NCBI GenBank assembly: GCA_004555725.1 | Contig: SFHC01000005.1 | Span: forward strand, 52,505 to 116,504 | Direction of reading: 5' to 3' | DNA: 64,000 bases | Origin: [Eubacterium] saphenum | Lineage (GTDB): Bacteria > Bacillota > Clostridia > Peptostreptococcales > Anaerovoracaceae | Part shown: positions 51,401 through 60,601 of the stretch, piece by piece | Position numbering within the stretch: the first letter of the stretch is position 1 | Layout: every line of letters starts with the position of its first letter | Made by a program: the position numbers and the translations under genes | Notes under the pieces: generated by a model | Told to the model about the DNA's origin: nothing | The model's database searches: none | Seen by the model: the letters and a program-made list of their open reading frames with translations, nothing else

Positions 51401-52441
51401 ATGGACGAACGGATAACGCAGGGATCTCCGCTATCCATTGAAGAAGAACATAATGAAAAAACACTGCGGCCGCAGTATCTGGGCGATTTTATCGGGCAGT
51501 CAAAGGTGAAAGACAATCTGAAAGTCTTTATCGAAGCAGCCAAGATGCGGAAAGAACCGCTGGATCATGTATTATTCTACGGGCCTCCGGGTCTCGGCAA
51601 GACTACGCTTGCCGGAATCATTGCGAATGAGCTCGGTGTGGAAATTAAGGTGACAAGCGGACCCGCAATCGGACGCGCAGGGGATCTGGCAGCAATTCTG
51701 ACCAACCTGAATGATAACGATGTGCTGTTCATCGACGAAATTCACCGCCTTAACCGCGCGGTTGAGGAGGTTCTGTACTCGGCGATGGAGGACTATGCCC
51801 TGGATATCATCATAGGCAAAGGACCCTCAGCAAGATCGATTCGCCTGGATATTGCTAAATTTACGCTGATCGGCGCGACGACGCGGGCGGGGAGTCTTTC
51901 CGCTCCGCTACGCGACCGATTTGGCGTAATCTGTAAGTTTGATATGTATGAGCCGGCTGAACTGGCGGAGATTGTACGCCGGTCTGCCGGAATTATGGGG
52001 ATCGGAATTGACGATGACGCACTCATGGAAATAGCCAGATGTTCGCGGGGAACGCCGCGAGTGGCCAACCGCCTTTTAAAGAGAATCCGCGATTTTTCTC
52101 AGGTTAAAGGAGACGGTCATATTGATGCCTCCATTACGGAACTGGCTATGCAGGCGCTGGGAATTGATGCGCTTGGGCTGGAGCGTCTCGACCGTGAGAT
52201 GCTGCGGACGATCATTACCCGTTTTCACGGAGGCCCTGTTGGTATCGATACGATTGCCGCGTCGCTTGGTGAAGAGCGTGTCACGCTGGAAGACGCTCAT
52301 GAGCCGTATCTGATCCAGTCCGGACTGCTGTTCCGGACGCAGAAGGGAAGGATGGCCACTCAGCTTGCATATGATCATCTGGGGCTTTCCAATCTGTTTC
52401 CGGGGGATCATCCAGAAACCGCGGAAGAAACCGGGGAATAA
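51401..52441 (+). CDS. ruvB: Holliday junction ATPase RuvB
   Basis: AAA+ motor driving branch migration. 346 residues: Walker A FYGPPGLGKTTLA, Walker B LFIDEIHRLN, sensor 1 IGATTRAGSL, arginine finger region APLRDRFG, and the C-terminal winged helix with DREMLRTIITRFHGGPVG. ATG 51401 (MDERI) matches the usual RuvB start; the ATG ten codons earlier has no RBS. Confidence 0.97.
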   Translation: MDERITQGSPLSIEEEHNEKTLRPQYLGDFIGQSKVKDNLKVFIEAAKMRKEPLDHVLFYGPPGLGKTTLAGIIANELGVEIKVTSGPAIGRAGDLAAILTNLNDNDVLFIDEIHRLNRAVEEVLYSAMEDYALDIIIGKGPSARSIRLDIAKFTLIGATTRAGSLSAPLRDRFGVICKFDMYEPAELAEIVRRSAGIMGIGIDDDALMEIARCSRGTPRVANRLLKRIRDFSQVKGDGHIDASITELAMQALGIDALGLERLDREMLRTIITRFHGGPVGIDTIAASLGEERVTLEDAHEPYLIQSGLLFRTQKGRMATQLAYDHLGLSNLFPGDHPETAEETGE

Positions 52442-52560
52442 AGAATTCCGCAAAGTCCGGCAGAAAATGCCGGCAGCTGAGAAGGATAAAGGGAAACAAT
52501 ACATACAGAAAATCTGGCAGTAATGAGAACGCTGCCCGCAGATATAGAGGAAGTAAGACT

Positions 52561-53607
52561 ATGAATATTGAAGAGTTTGATTATGAACTGCCGAAAGAAC
52601 TGATTGCGCAGACGCCGATGGAACAGCGCGACGAGTGTCGTCTGATGGTGCTTAACCGGGCAGAGGGGACAATTGAGCATAAGCATTTCTATGATGTCCT
52701 GGATTATCTAAAGCCTGGAGACTGTCTGGTGATGAATGATTCAAAAGTTATTCCGGCCAGGATTTTTGGCGTAAAGGAGAAGACCGGCGCGCATATTGAG
52801 TTCCTTCTGAGCAAGCGAATTGATGGAGATCGATGGGAAACGCTTGTTCGCCCGGGAAGACGGCTGAAACCGGGAGACAAGGTTGATTTTGGCAATGGCA
52901 AGCTGGAAGCAGAAATCCTGGAATACGGCAAGGATGGAACTAGAATAGTGGAGTTCCACTATGATGGCATCTTCATGGAGCGGCTGGAAGAGCTGGGAAG
53001 CATGCCGCTTCCGCCGTATATCGAACGTCCGAGCGATGAAGAAGATAAGGATATGTATCAGACGGTTTACGCGCATTACGACGGATCCGTCGCCGCACCG
53101 ACCGCCGGTCTGCATTTTACTAAGGAGCTTCTGAAGAAAGCACAGGATAAGGGTGTAAAACTTGCTTATGTCACGCTGCACGTCGGAATCGGCACCTTCC
53201 GTCCGGTTAAGTGTGAAAATATCGAAGATCATCATATGCATTTTGAAGAGTACTTTGTTCAGCCGGAGACAGCCGATATCATTAATCAGACGATTCAGGA
53301 GGGAGGCCGCATAATTTCTGTCGGAACAACCTCCACGAGAACTCTGGAGAGTGCTGCCTATATGGATGAAAAAACCGGAAAATACCTGGTGAAATCCGGA
53401 CATGGAAATACGGGTATCTTTATCTACCCGGGTTACGAATGGAAAATTGTTAATGCGCTGATTACCAATTTCCATCTCCCTAAATCCACGCTTATCATGC
53501 TGGTGTCCTCGCTGTACAGCCGGGAGAAGATTCTGGAAGCCTATAACGAAGCCGTAAAGGAAAAATACAGATTCTTTTCTTATGGCGATGCGATGCTCAT
53601 CATTTAG
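52561..53607 (+). CDS. queA: S-adenosylmethionine:tRNA ribosyltransferase-isomerase
   Basis: Transfers and rearranges the ribosyl part of SAM onto preQ1-tRNA to give epoxyqueuosine. 348 residues, complete, with FDYELPKELIAQ at the start, FGVKEKTGAHIEFLL, PLPPYIERP, APTAGLHFT and VGTTSTRTLES. GAGG stands ten bases upstream. It is 119 bases after ruvB, as in many Firmicutes; tgt, which often follows directly, is about 5.8 kb away. Confidence 0.97.
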   Translation: MNIEEFDYELPKELIAQTPMEQRDECRLMVLNRAEGTIEHKHFYDVLDYLKPGDCLVMNDSKVIPARIFGVKEKTGAHIEFLLSKRIDGDRWETLVRPGRRLKPGDKVDFGNGKLEAEILEYGKDGTRIVEFHYDGIFMERLEELGSMPLPPYIERPSDEEDKDMYQTVYAHYDGSVAAPTAGLHFTKELLKKAQDKGVKLAYVTLHVGIGTFRPVKCENIEDHHMHFEEYFVQPETADIINQTIQEGGRIISVGTTSTRTLESAAYMDEKTGKYLVKSGHGNTGIFIYPGYEWKIVNALITNFHLPKSTLIMLVSSLYSREKILEAYNEAVKEKYRFFSYGDAMLII

Positions 53608-53622
53608 GCGGAGGGAAACGCA

Positions 53623-54129
53623 GTGAATCAGTACTTGCAGATCTGGGAAGCGTTTCTGTACGCATCAGAAAAACATGATGGACAAAAAGACCGGGCGGGG
53701 AAACCGTATATCCTGCACCCGGTCCAGGTTGCTTTGTATACCGCTGAGCGGACGGAGGATCCGGAAATTATATCCGCCGCGATGCTGCATGATACGGTTG
53801 AAGATACAGATGCGAGTCTGGAAGAGATTCGGCGTCTGTTCGGAAGCTGTGTCATGAAGATTGTGGACAGCATGTCCAGAAGAAACGGAGAGGACTACTT
53901 CTCCTATGTCAGAAGAGCAGCAGAACATCCTGATGCGGCGATTGTGAAACGGTCCGATCTGCGGCATAATATGGATCTCTCGAGGATCGCGAGTCCGACA
54001 GAGCAAGATTACCGGAGGCTGGAGAAATATAAAAAAGCTCTGATCATTCTGGAGGAAGCAGAAAAGGCACGGGTACAGAACCACACGCAAGAGGGTCCTG
54101 ATGAGCCGGAACTTTCCTGCGGAGCATAG
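53623..54129 (+). CDS. Stand-alone HD-domain protein, (p)ppGpp hydrolase-like
   Basis: A 168-residue protein made of one HD domain like the hydrolase part of RelA/SpoT: His in YILHPVQVA, the HD pair with catalytic ED in MLHDTVEDTD, and Asp in VKRSDLRHN. No synthetase, TGS or ACT domain follows. Small alarmone hydrolases of this kind (Mesh1-like) cleave (p)ppGpp, but some act on other nucleotides. GTG start with GGAGGG upstream, 15 bases after queA, so it is probably co-transcribed with it. Confidence 0.8.
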   Translation: MNQYLQIWEAFLYASEKHDGQKDRAGKPYILHPVQVALYTAERTEDPEIISAAMLHDTVEDTDASLEEIRRLFGSCVMKIVDSMSRRNGEDYFSYVRRAAEHPDAAIVKRSDLRHNMDLSRIASPTEQDYRRLEKYKKALIILEEAEKARVQNHTQEGPDEPELSCGA

Positions 54130-54146
54130 CTTCGGTAAATCATAAT

Positions 54147-54188
54147 CAACAAGAGCAGATTCTGAAAATCAGGATCTGCTCTTTGTTG
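54147..54188. terminator. Bidirectional terminator after the HD gene
   Basis: AAGAGCAGAT/ATCTGCTCTT stem extended by CAAC/GTTG, with a one-base bulge. T-rich on both sides; it also lies downstream of the convergent bceB-like gene. Confidence 0.75.
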
Positions 54189-54320
54189 CGTTTGAGATCA
54201 GAAGGGCTTGCCAAAGTCTCGCTGGACACAATTGATCGTAATGTGTGCAGTGCATCTCCGCAGAAGCCTGCGGTCCTGCGTACGGGAAATGTCAGAAGCC
54301 GTGGTATACGTTCGTTAGAC

Positions 54321-56375
54321 CTATTCCATCCGTTCTCCTGCTTTCCAGGATACGATCTTGTAGTATTCTCTGGAAGTCAGCAGGTAGACGATCAGGTAAA
54401 GCAGGGTAAACAAGATGAACGTGATGCCGGTGCATTTCAGGAACAGCGGGGTGTCCTGGAGGCCGAACAGCTGCAGAATGTGATTCATCATGTTGAATGC
54501 TCCGCTCATGTGGCAGGCTGCAACGATGATCGGGGTGAAGAACACGAACATGACCTGCGAGCGGATGCTCTTCTTGACTTCTGCCTGGCTCATGCCAACC
54601 TGCTGCATGATGGCAAAGTTGTTCTTGTCGTAGTATCCTTCGGAAACCTGCTTGTAGTAGATGATCAGAGCGGCTGCGAGGGTGAAGAGCAGGCCGAGGA
54701 AGATTCCGAGGAAGAGGAATCCGTTGGTGAAGCCCTTCATCAGAGAGTAGGTTTCTTTATGGGTGATGCAGCTGCCAAAGAAAGCAGGGCGGGCGCCGGT
54801 TTTTACCCCGGATCCGTAAGACTGAACCGATTTGTTCAGTTTGGTGTTCAGGCTTTTTCCGATTGCCCGGTTTACAGCGGTTGAACCGGAAGCGGAGAAG
54901 GTGACGGCGCGGTACAGGGTGTATGTTGGAGCCGGATCCTGCGCTGCGATTTTCCGAATCGTGTTTTGATCCTTTACCACGATGGATCCTCCCTGTGTAC
55001 GTGAAGCGGTCGTCGGAAGGAAACTGTCCGCCGTGTAGCGCGCGTTATAGGTTACATCATTGATTTTCACGTGATTTGCACGGCTCGGCATGTGCGCCAG
55101 CACCTCATTTTCAGAAAGATGCAGGTTTTTTCCTGTGATCGCTTTATACTGCTGTTCGTCAATGATCATCAGGCTTCCCGTATAGGTTTTCGTGCTGTAT
55201 CTCATCATGTATGATGCAGTGCCGTTTTTGGAACGGTATTTTACCTGCGGACAGTAGGCGGTATAGGCTGTGATGTCCTTGATTTCAGAGTTCTTCTCAG
55301 CGGCGGTCTTCTTTGCCAGCTGAATGACTTCTTTCTGTGAAGAAGGTGTCATCAGGTCCAGCCCTTTATTTTTGCTGATCCCGGACATAGTTCCGGAGAG
55401 GGACGCTTTCATCGGCGTGACGTTCTGAATGGTCTTGTCGATTCCGGTATTCAGGCAGACGGTGGTGGAGATGATTACCAGGACCATTGTTGCGAGTATG
55501 CAGATATTGGCCATGCCGACAGCATTCTGTTTCATCCTGAACAGCATGCCGGAGATTGAGGTAAAATGACCCGGTTTATAATAATAGTTCTTGTTCTTCC
55601 TCAGCAGCTTCAGGATGACGACGCTGATGCTGGTAAACAGCAGGTAAGTTCCGATAATGACTGCTGTTACGGCAATGAAGAAGAAGCCGATTCCGCTTAT
55701 GGCATCATTAATGCGCAGGGCAATCGTATATCCTGCAATCAGAAATGCTGCTCCGATGATCGCAAGAAAGATGTTTCCCTTTGGTTCGCGTTCGCCGGAA
55801 TCGGATCCTTTTAACAGTTCAATCGGTTTGGAGAACTGTACACGGAAGCGGTTGCGGAGCTGAATCAGTTCAAAGAGAACGGCAAAGAAGATCACACTGT
55901 ACAGGACGCCCTGAGAGTTGATGGTTCCTGTCAGCTGAGCCGAGGAGCTGAGCATTTTCAGGATAATCATCTGCACAAGCTTGCTGAATACTGCGCCGAG
56001 CAGGATGCCGGCTGTGATGGAAATGACGGATGTGATCAGTGACTCCATCTGCAGGATCCGCCCGATATGACGCTTTTCCATGCCCAGAATATTGTAGATT
56101 CCAAGTTCCTTGTTCCTTCTCTTCATCAGAAATTTATTGATATAGAACAGAAAGATCGCAGCAAAAATGCCGACTATGAACGTTCCGAATCCCATAAGAT
56201 CAGAGAGCATCTCACCGGAGGAGATTTTTTTCAGTCCAGGGTCTTTCCAGATGTACACGAGAAGATAAAACATCATCACAATCCCGGTTGAAGCCAGGAT
56301 GTATGGGACAAAGAATTTTCGCTCGCGCCGGATATTTCCAAGGGCGAGAGTCCATGAAAGGTTACTGCTGGTCAT
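54321..56375 (-). CDS. Bce-type ABC transporter permease (FtsX family)
   Basis: Membrane part of a peptide-antibiotic sensing and detoxification transporter. 684 residues with about ten membrane helices: first at 20-40, a FtsX block at about 58-165, more helices to about 310, a large extracellular domain (about 310-545) typical of BceB, and a final FtsX block (about 550-670). GGAGGTGA precedes the ATG. It overlaps the ATPase gene by 14 bases. The BceAB family senses bacitracin, nisin or similar peptides; the ligand here is unknown. Confidence 0.93.
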   Translation of the reverse strand: MTSSNLSWTLALGNIRRERKFFVPYILASTGIVMMFYLLVYIWKDPGLKKISSGEMLSDLMGFGTFIVGIFAAIFLFYINKFLMKRRNKELGIYNILGMEKRHIGRILQMESLITSVISITAGILLGAVFSKLVQMIILKMLSSSAQLTGTINSQGVLYSVIFFAVLFELIQLRNRFRVQFSKPIELLKGSDSGEREPKGNIFLAIIGAAFLIAGYTIALRINDAISGIGFFFIAVTAVIIGTYLLFTSISVVILKLLRKNKNYYYKPGHFTSISGMLFRMKQNAVGMANICILATMVLVIISTTVCLNTGIDKTIQNVTPMKASLSGTMSGISKNKGLDLMTPSSQKEVIQLAKKTAAEKNSEIKDITAYTAYCPQVKYRSKNGTASYMMRYSTKTYTGSLMIIDEQQYKAITGKNLHLSENEVLAHMPSRANHVKINDVTYNARYTADSFLPTTASRTQGGSIVVKDQNTIRKIAAQDPAPTYTLYRAVTFSASGSTAVNRAIGKSLNTKLNKSVQSYGSGVKTGARPAFFGSCITHKETYSLMKGFTNGFLFLGIFLGLLFTLAAALIIYYKQVSEGYYDKNNFAIMQQVGMSQAEVKKSIRSQVMFVFFTPIIVAACHMSGAFNMMNHILQLFGLQDTPLFLKCTGITFILFTLLYLIVYLLTSREYYKIVSWKAGERME

Positions 56376-57135
56376 TCAGGTCACCTCCATTAATCAGTAC
56401 CGTCTGCGTCTGTGCAATCATTGAGAACATCTCTTCATTTGACCGGTTTCCTTTGAAAATCTGGTGGAAAACCTGGCCGTCCTTGATGAAGAGGACGCGT
56501 TTGGCGTAGCTTGCGGCTTTAGTAGAGTGAGTAACCATGATGATGGTCTGTCCTTGTTCATTGACCTTTGTCATAAGCTCCATCATGATATCAGAGGAGC
56601 GTGAGTCCAGAGCGCCGGTCGGCTCGTCCGCAAGCAGAAGCTCTGGCTGCGTGATCAGAGCTCTTGCCGCTGCTGCACGCTGTTTCTGTCCTCCGGAGAC
56701 CTCATACGGGTACTTATTCAGCAGTTCGCTGATCCCGAGGTTCTGTGCGAGAGGGGACAGACGGCGGATCATCTGTTTATACGGGACCTCCTGCAGAACC
56801 AGAGGAAGCAGAATGTTATCTTTCAGCGTCAGCGTATTCAGAAGGTTAAAGTCCTGGAAGATAAAGCCGAGATGGTCGCGGCGGAAGCCGGCCATTTCTT
56901 TCTCTGTAATCCTGGTGATGTCGCGTCCGTTCAGCAGAACTTCACCGCTTGTCGGCTTATCCAGAGATGCAAGGATGTTCAGAAGCGTGGTTTTTCCCGA
57001 TCCGGATTCACCCATGATTGCGGTGAACTCTCCTTCTTCAGCGGAAAACGTCACATTTCTGAGCGCTTCCACCTTGTTTCCTCCAAATCTCGTGCTGTAT
57101 GTTTTCTTTAGATTTTTTACTACGAGTAATGCCAT
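56362..57135 (-). CDS. Bce-type ABC transporter ATP-binding protein
   Basis: ATPase of the transporter encoded next. 257 residues: Walker A GESGSGKTTL, Q-loop FIFQDFNLL, signature VSGGQKQRAA, Walker B LLLADEPTGALD and a His switch in MVTHS. ATG 57135 has AAAGGAGAG upstream; the in-frame extension to 57216 is non-conserved. The 260-base gap upstream holds the response-regulator operator. Confidence 0.95.
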   Translation of the reverse strand: MALLVVKNLKKTYSTRFGGNKVEALRNVTFSAEEGEFTAIMGESGSGKTTLLNILASLDKPTSGEVLLNGRDITRITEKEMAGFRRDHLGFIFQDFNLLNTLTLKDNILLPLVLQEVPYKQMIRRLSPLAQNLGISELLNKYPYEVSGGQKQRAAAARALITQPELLLADEPTGALDSRSSDIMMELMTKVNEQGQTIIMVTHSTKAASYAKRVLFIKDGQVFHQIFKGNRSNEEMFSMIAQTQTVLINGGDLNDQQ

Positions 57136-57347
57136 CAGGCTCTCCTTTCCCGGCAGGAGATAATGCTGTGCATGATCTCTCTGTGCCGATTCCTGTCTGA
57201 AGCAGTGCGCCGCCAAGCGGGATGATTCCGTTCTGGCCGTTCCCGATCTGTGCGGCAGGTGTTTATATTGCAGCGATGCGGACTTGTCCGCGTCTTTCCT
57301 TTTGCACCTCTATCCTAACAGGAAGTGAAGGGGCGTGCCTTAGATTT

Positions 57348-57391
57348 ACCTTACAAAAACCAGAGGGAACCTTACATTGCTGTAAGGTTCC
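57348..57391 (-). promoter_or_regulatory. BceR-type operator upstream of the ABC transporter operon
   Basis: A perfect 10-base inverted repeat (57366-57375 with 57382-57391) contains TTACA-TTGC-TGTAA, which fits the TNACA-N4-TGTAA site described for BceR-like regulators. A half-site TGTAAGG recurs about a turn downstream on the minus strand (57349-57356), like the secondary site reported for BceR promoters. The repeat is followed on the minus strand by a short T-run, so it may also end the kinase transcript. Confidence 0.6.
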
Positions 57392-57395
57392 GGTA

Positions 57396-58442
57396 TTACT
57401 CGAACAGGTTTCCGCGGCGGCTCTGCGGAAAATGGATAAATATGCGCGTTCCTTTTCCCGGCTCAGACTCTGCTGCAACTTCGCACCCTATGCGTCTTAG
57501 TGTTTCCGCCGTCAGATACAGTCCAATTCCGGTCGCTTTCTGATGTTCTCTTCCATTGCTTCCGGTGAATCCGCGGTCAAAAATTCTCGGAAGGTCCTCC
57601 TTCCTGATTCCAATGCCGTTATCTTCGATGACGAGTGAAAATCCATGACTGAATGCTTCATCTGCTGTCAGAGGAGAATCGGAAGGGCTTTCTTCCGCGA
57701 TCCTGATCCGGCCTCCTTCTTTTGTGTATTTTATTGCATTGGAGAGGATCTGCTCCAGTGCAAACGACAGCCATTTTCGGTCCGTGTCGACCGTTCGTCC
57801 GGTCGGCTGAAAATCGAGTGACAGATGGTTTCGGATGAAAAATACAGACTGCTTCTTGACGCAGGAGCGGATCACGCTGTCCAGATCCGTCTTCTGGAAA
57901 AGAAAATCCGTCTGCTCTGATCCGAGACGCTGATAACTCAGCACCATCTCGACATACTGCCGGATCCGGCGAAGTTCCAGGTCCATGTCTGAGCGCGCAG
58001 CAGAATCGCTGCCCTGAATCAGAAGATCCAGCGCTGCGATTGGGGTTTTGATCTGATGCACCCACATCGTATAATAGTTCAGCATGTTCTCCTGCCGATT
58101 CTTTGTCTTCGTCTCTCGTTCCGAGAGCTCTTTCAGAAGTTCGGCGATAAGCTGCTGCTCCTGCTGCTCTGAAGGCGAGGAGGACGGGGGAAGTGATGCG
58201 GTGATTTCCGGCGCCTGAAGGCGGCATTCCATCACAGCCTCTGTTTTCTTACGCTCATGCAGATACTGCGTGAAAATCGACAGGAGAAGAAACGTTCCGC
58301 TCAACAGAAGAGCATAGTGCCAGATCGCGGAATCCATGCTGGTCAGCGCCCCGAGAAGCAGAAATACGGCAGCTGTCACAGCCCATGTGATGATCTGTAT
58401 GGAACATCTTTTTAAATATAGAAGAAAAGAGGAATGGTTCAT
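57396..58442 (-). CDS. Intramembrane-sensing histidine kinase (BceS-like)
   Basis: Kinase of the Bce module. 348 residues: two membrane helices within the first 60 residues with almost no outside loop, a HAMP-less linker, phospho-acceptor His in MWVHQIKTPIAAL (about 128), then the ATPase domain with ILSNAIKYTKEGG (N box), IEDNGIGI (G1), FDRGFTG and GIGLYL (G2). Kinases of this type do not sense the drug themselves; they are controlled by the partner permease. Lies 58 bases after the regulator gene. Confidence 0.93.
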   Translation of the reverse strand: MNHSSFLLYLKRCSIQIITWAVTAAVFLLLGALTSMDSAIWHYALLLSGTFLLLSIFTQYLHERKKTEAVMECRLQAPEITASLPPSSSPSEQQEQQLIAELLKELSERETKTKNRQENMLNYYTMWVHQIKTPIAALDLLIQGSDSAARSDMDLELRRIRQYVEMVLSYQRLGSEQTDFLFQKTDLDSVIRSCVKKQSVFFIRNHLSLDFQPTGRTVDTDRKWLSFALEQILSNAIKYTKEGGRIRIAEESPSDSPLTADEAFSHGFSLVIEDNGIGIRKEDLPRIFDRGFTGSNGREHQKATGIGLYLTAETLRRIGCEVAAESEPGKGTRIFIHFPQSRRGNLFE

Positions 58443-58500
58443 CAGAATATTCTCCCTGAAATATTGCTTTGAGTCTGTTAGAAAGGACCCCGGAAGACAG

Positions 58501-59253
58501 CTATTCTTCCGGATCTGATTCTGGGATATAGTAGCCTAAGCCTTTTTTGGTCAAAATGAACCCGTTCAGGCCGGCAGCGGCAAGTTTTTTCCTTAATCTG
58601 GTCATATTGACGGTAAGTGTATTATCGTCAATAAATGAATCTGTCTCCCAGAGTGCCGTCATAATCTGGTCCCGGCCGACCACTTTTCCCGGATTCTTCA
58701 TCAGGCATTCCATGATCCGGAACTCGTTCTTGGTCAGTTCCAGACGGTTTCCGTTGATCTCCGCGGAGACATTGTTCAGGTCTAATACAGCTCCGCGGAC
58801 TTCCAGCTTGTTTTCCTCTGCGGGTGCGCCAAAATCATAGGTTCTTCTGAGAAGCGCCTGGATTTTGGCAGTCAGCACGTTCAGGTCAAACGGCTTTGCG
58901 ATAAAGTCGTCTCCGCCCATGTTCATCGCCATTACGATATTCATGTTGTCAGAATAGGAACTGATAAAGATCACCGGCACACGGGAGAACTTTCGAATCT
59001 CCTGGCACCAGTGGTAGCCGTTGAAGAAGGGAAGAGACACGTCCATAAGGATAAGGTCCGGACGCAGCCGTTTTACTTCGCCCGCCACATCACTGAAATC
59101 CTCGGTGCAGAACGTCTTCCATCCCCAGGTCTGCAGATGACGCGCGGCCGCATCTGCGATCACGGGGTCGTCTTCCGTAATCAGGATCCGGTTGTGCGCC
59201 TGCTCTGTATGATCCTTAATGTCCGGCGGATTATTATGGTTATTCTGATTCAT
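58501..59253 (-). CDS. Response regulator, OmpR family (BceR-like)
   Basis: 250 residues: an unusual Asn-rich N-terminal extension of about 20 residues, a receiver domain with EDD (acid pocket), phospho-Asp in LILMDVSLPF, and conserved Lys in IAKPFDL; and a winged-helix DNA-binding domain (about 155-245). ATG 59253 has AGGAAAGG eight bases upstream; a GTG three codons earlier is too close to it. It should bind the repeat at 57366-57391 and switch on the ABC genes. Confidence 0.94.
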   Translation of the reverse strand: MNQNNHNNPPDIKDHTEQAHNRILITEDDPVIADAAARHLQTWGWKTFCTEDFSDVAGEVKRLRPDLILMDVSLPFFNGYHWCQEIRKFSRVPVIFISSYSDNMNIVMAMNMGGDDFIAKPFDLNVLTAKIQALLRRTYDFGAPAEENKLEVRGAVLDLNNVSAEINGNRLELTKNEFRIMECLMKNPGKVVGRDQIMTALWETDSFIDDNTLTVNMTRLRKKLAAAGLNGFILTKKGLGYYIPESDPEE

Positions 59254-59371
59254 ATGGTTCACCTTTCCTATCAGGAAGCCCCTTGCTGCGTGTTCTTTTT
59301 GTCCGGATATGAATCATTCTACCACAGAGCGAAGAAACTTGCAGAAATCCGTGAAATCTCATCCGCAAGTC

Positions 59372-59380
59372 TGCTATAAT
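59372..59380 (+). promoter_or_regulatory. Extended -10 promoter of tgt
   Basis: TGCTATAAT, 46 bases before the tgt ATG, with no good -35. The same nonamer precedes queH and rsmB. Confidence 0.5.
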
Positions 59381-59425
59381 GGATTAGCTGCAAAGCGTAG
59401 AAGTAAGAAAACAGGAGAGAGTAGA

Positions 59426-60559
59426 ATGAGCAAACCAGCTGTAACATATGAATTGCTGCATGAAGATAAAAAAACCGGGGCAAGGCGCGGAATCGTCCAC
59501 ACTCCGCACGGGGACATCCAGACGCCAGTGTTTATGCCGGTCGGAACGCAGGCCGCTGTTAAAGCCATGCGTCCTGAGCAGGTGAAGGAGATGGGCGCGG
59601 AGATTATTCTGTCGAATACGTACCATCTGTTCCTGCGTCCGGGTCACGAAATTATCCGGAAGGCCGGAGGTCTGCATAAATACATGAACTGGGACCGTGC
59701 GATTCTGACGGACAGCGGCGGGTTCCAGGTGTTTTCTCTGGGTCAGCTCAGGAAAATCACAGAAGAAGGGGTCGCGTTCAGAAGTCACATCGACGGTTCG
59801 CGGCAGTTCCTGTCTCCGGAGAAGGCAGTGGAGGTCCAGACCGCTCTCGGCTCAGATATTATGATGGCATTCGATGAGTGCGCGCCGTATCCTGCGGAAA
59901 GGGAATATATTGAAGATTCCATGCGCCGGACCTGCAGATGGCTGCAGCGCTGCAAGGATGCACATCATAACACGGAGAAACAGGCACTGTTCGGCATTAT
60001 GCAGGGCGGAATGTATAAGGACCTCAGAAAAGAGAGTGCGGAGCGCATTGTGGATATGGATCTTCCGGGTTACTCCATTGGGGGATTGAGCGTCGGCGAA
60101 CCAAAGGAAATTATGCTTGACGTGCTGGACGACTGCGTGGAGTATCTGCCGAAGGACAAGCCGCGTTATCTGATGGGTGTGGGCACTCCGGACTACCTGT
60201 TTGAAGGCGTGGAGCGTCATATCGATATGTTTGACTGTGTGGAGCCGACCAGAATTGCGCGCCACGGGCTGGCCATGACCTCGCATGGACGGATCAACAT
60301 CAAGAACGCCAAGTTTGAAGAGGATTTCACGCCGCTGGACGACGCGTGCGACTGCTATGCCTGCCGCCATTATTCCAAGGCGTATATCCGCCACCAGTTC
60401 AAGGCTGGAGAGATGATGGCCGCGATGCTGCTGACGGAGCACAACCTGCATTTCCTGATTCATCTGATGGCGGGGATGCGGAAAGCGATTGAAGAGGACC
60501 GGTTCACTGAGTTCAAGAAAGATTTTTACGAGAAATATTACGGTGACGCGGAGTATTAA
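59426..60559 (+). CDS. tgt: tRNA-guanine transglycosylase
   Basis: Swaps guanine-34 of certain tRNAs for preQ1, the step before QueA. 377 residues, complete: LSNTYHLFLRPG, ILTDSGGFQVFSL (catalytic Asp region), AFDECAPYP, GGLSVGEPK, MGVGTPDYL, and the zinc site CDCYACRHYSKAYIRH. ATG 59426 has AGGAGAG upstream; the frame back to 59309 is not conserved and crosses the promoter. Confidence 0.97.
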   Translation: MSKPAVTYELLHEDKKTGARRGIVHTPHGDIQTPVFMPVGTQAAVKAMRPEQVKEMGAEIILSNTYHLFLRPGHEIIRKAGGLHKYMNWDRAILTDSGGFQVFSLGQLRKITEEGVAFRSHIDGSRQFLSPEKAVEVQTALGSDIMMAFDECAPYPAEREYIEDSMRRTCRWLQRCKDAHHNTEKQALFGIMQGGMYKDLRKESAERIVDMDLPGYSIGGLSVGEPKEIMLDVLDDCVEYLPKDKPRYLMGVGTPDYLFEGVERHIDMFDCVEPTRIARHGLAMTSHGRINIKNAKFEEDFTPLDDACDCYACRHYSKAYIRHQFKAGEMMAAMLLTEHNLHFLIHLMAGMRKAIEEDRFTEFKKDFYEKYYGDAEY

Positions 60560-60601
60560 ATTCCGCGTCTTGTCATAGAGATTAGAATATAGGAGACTGC
60601 G

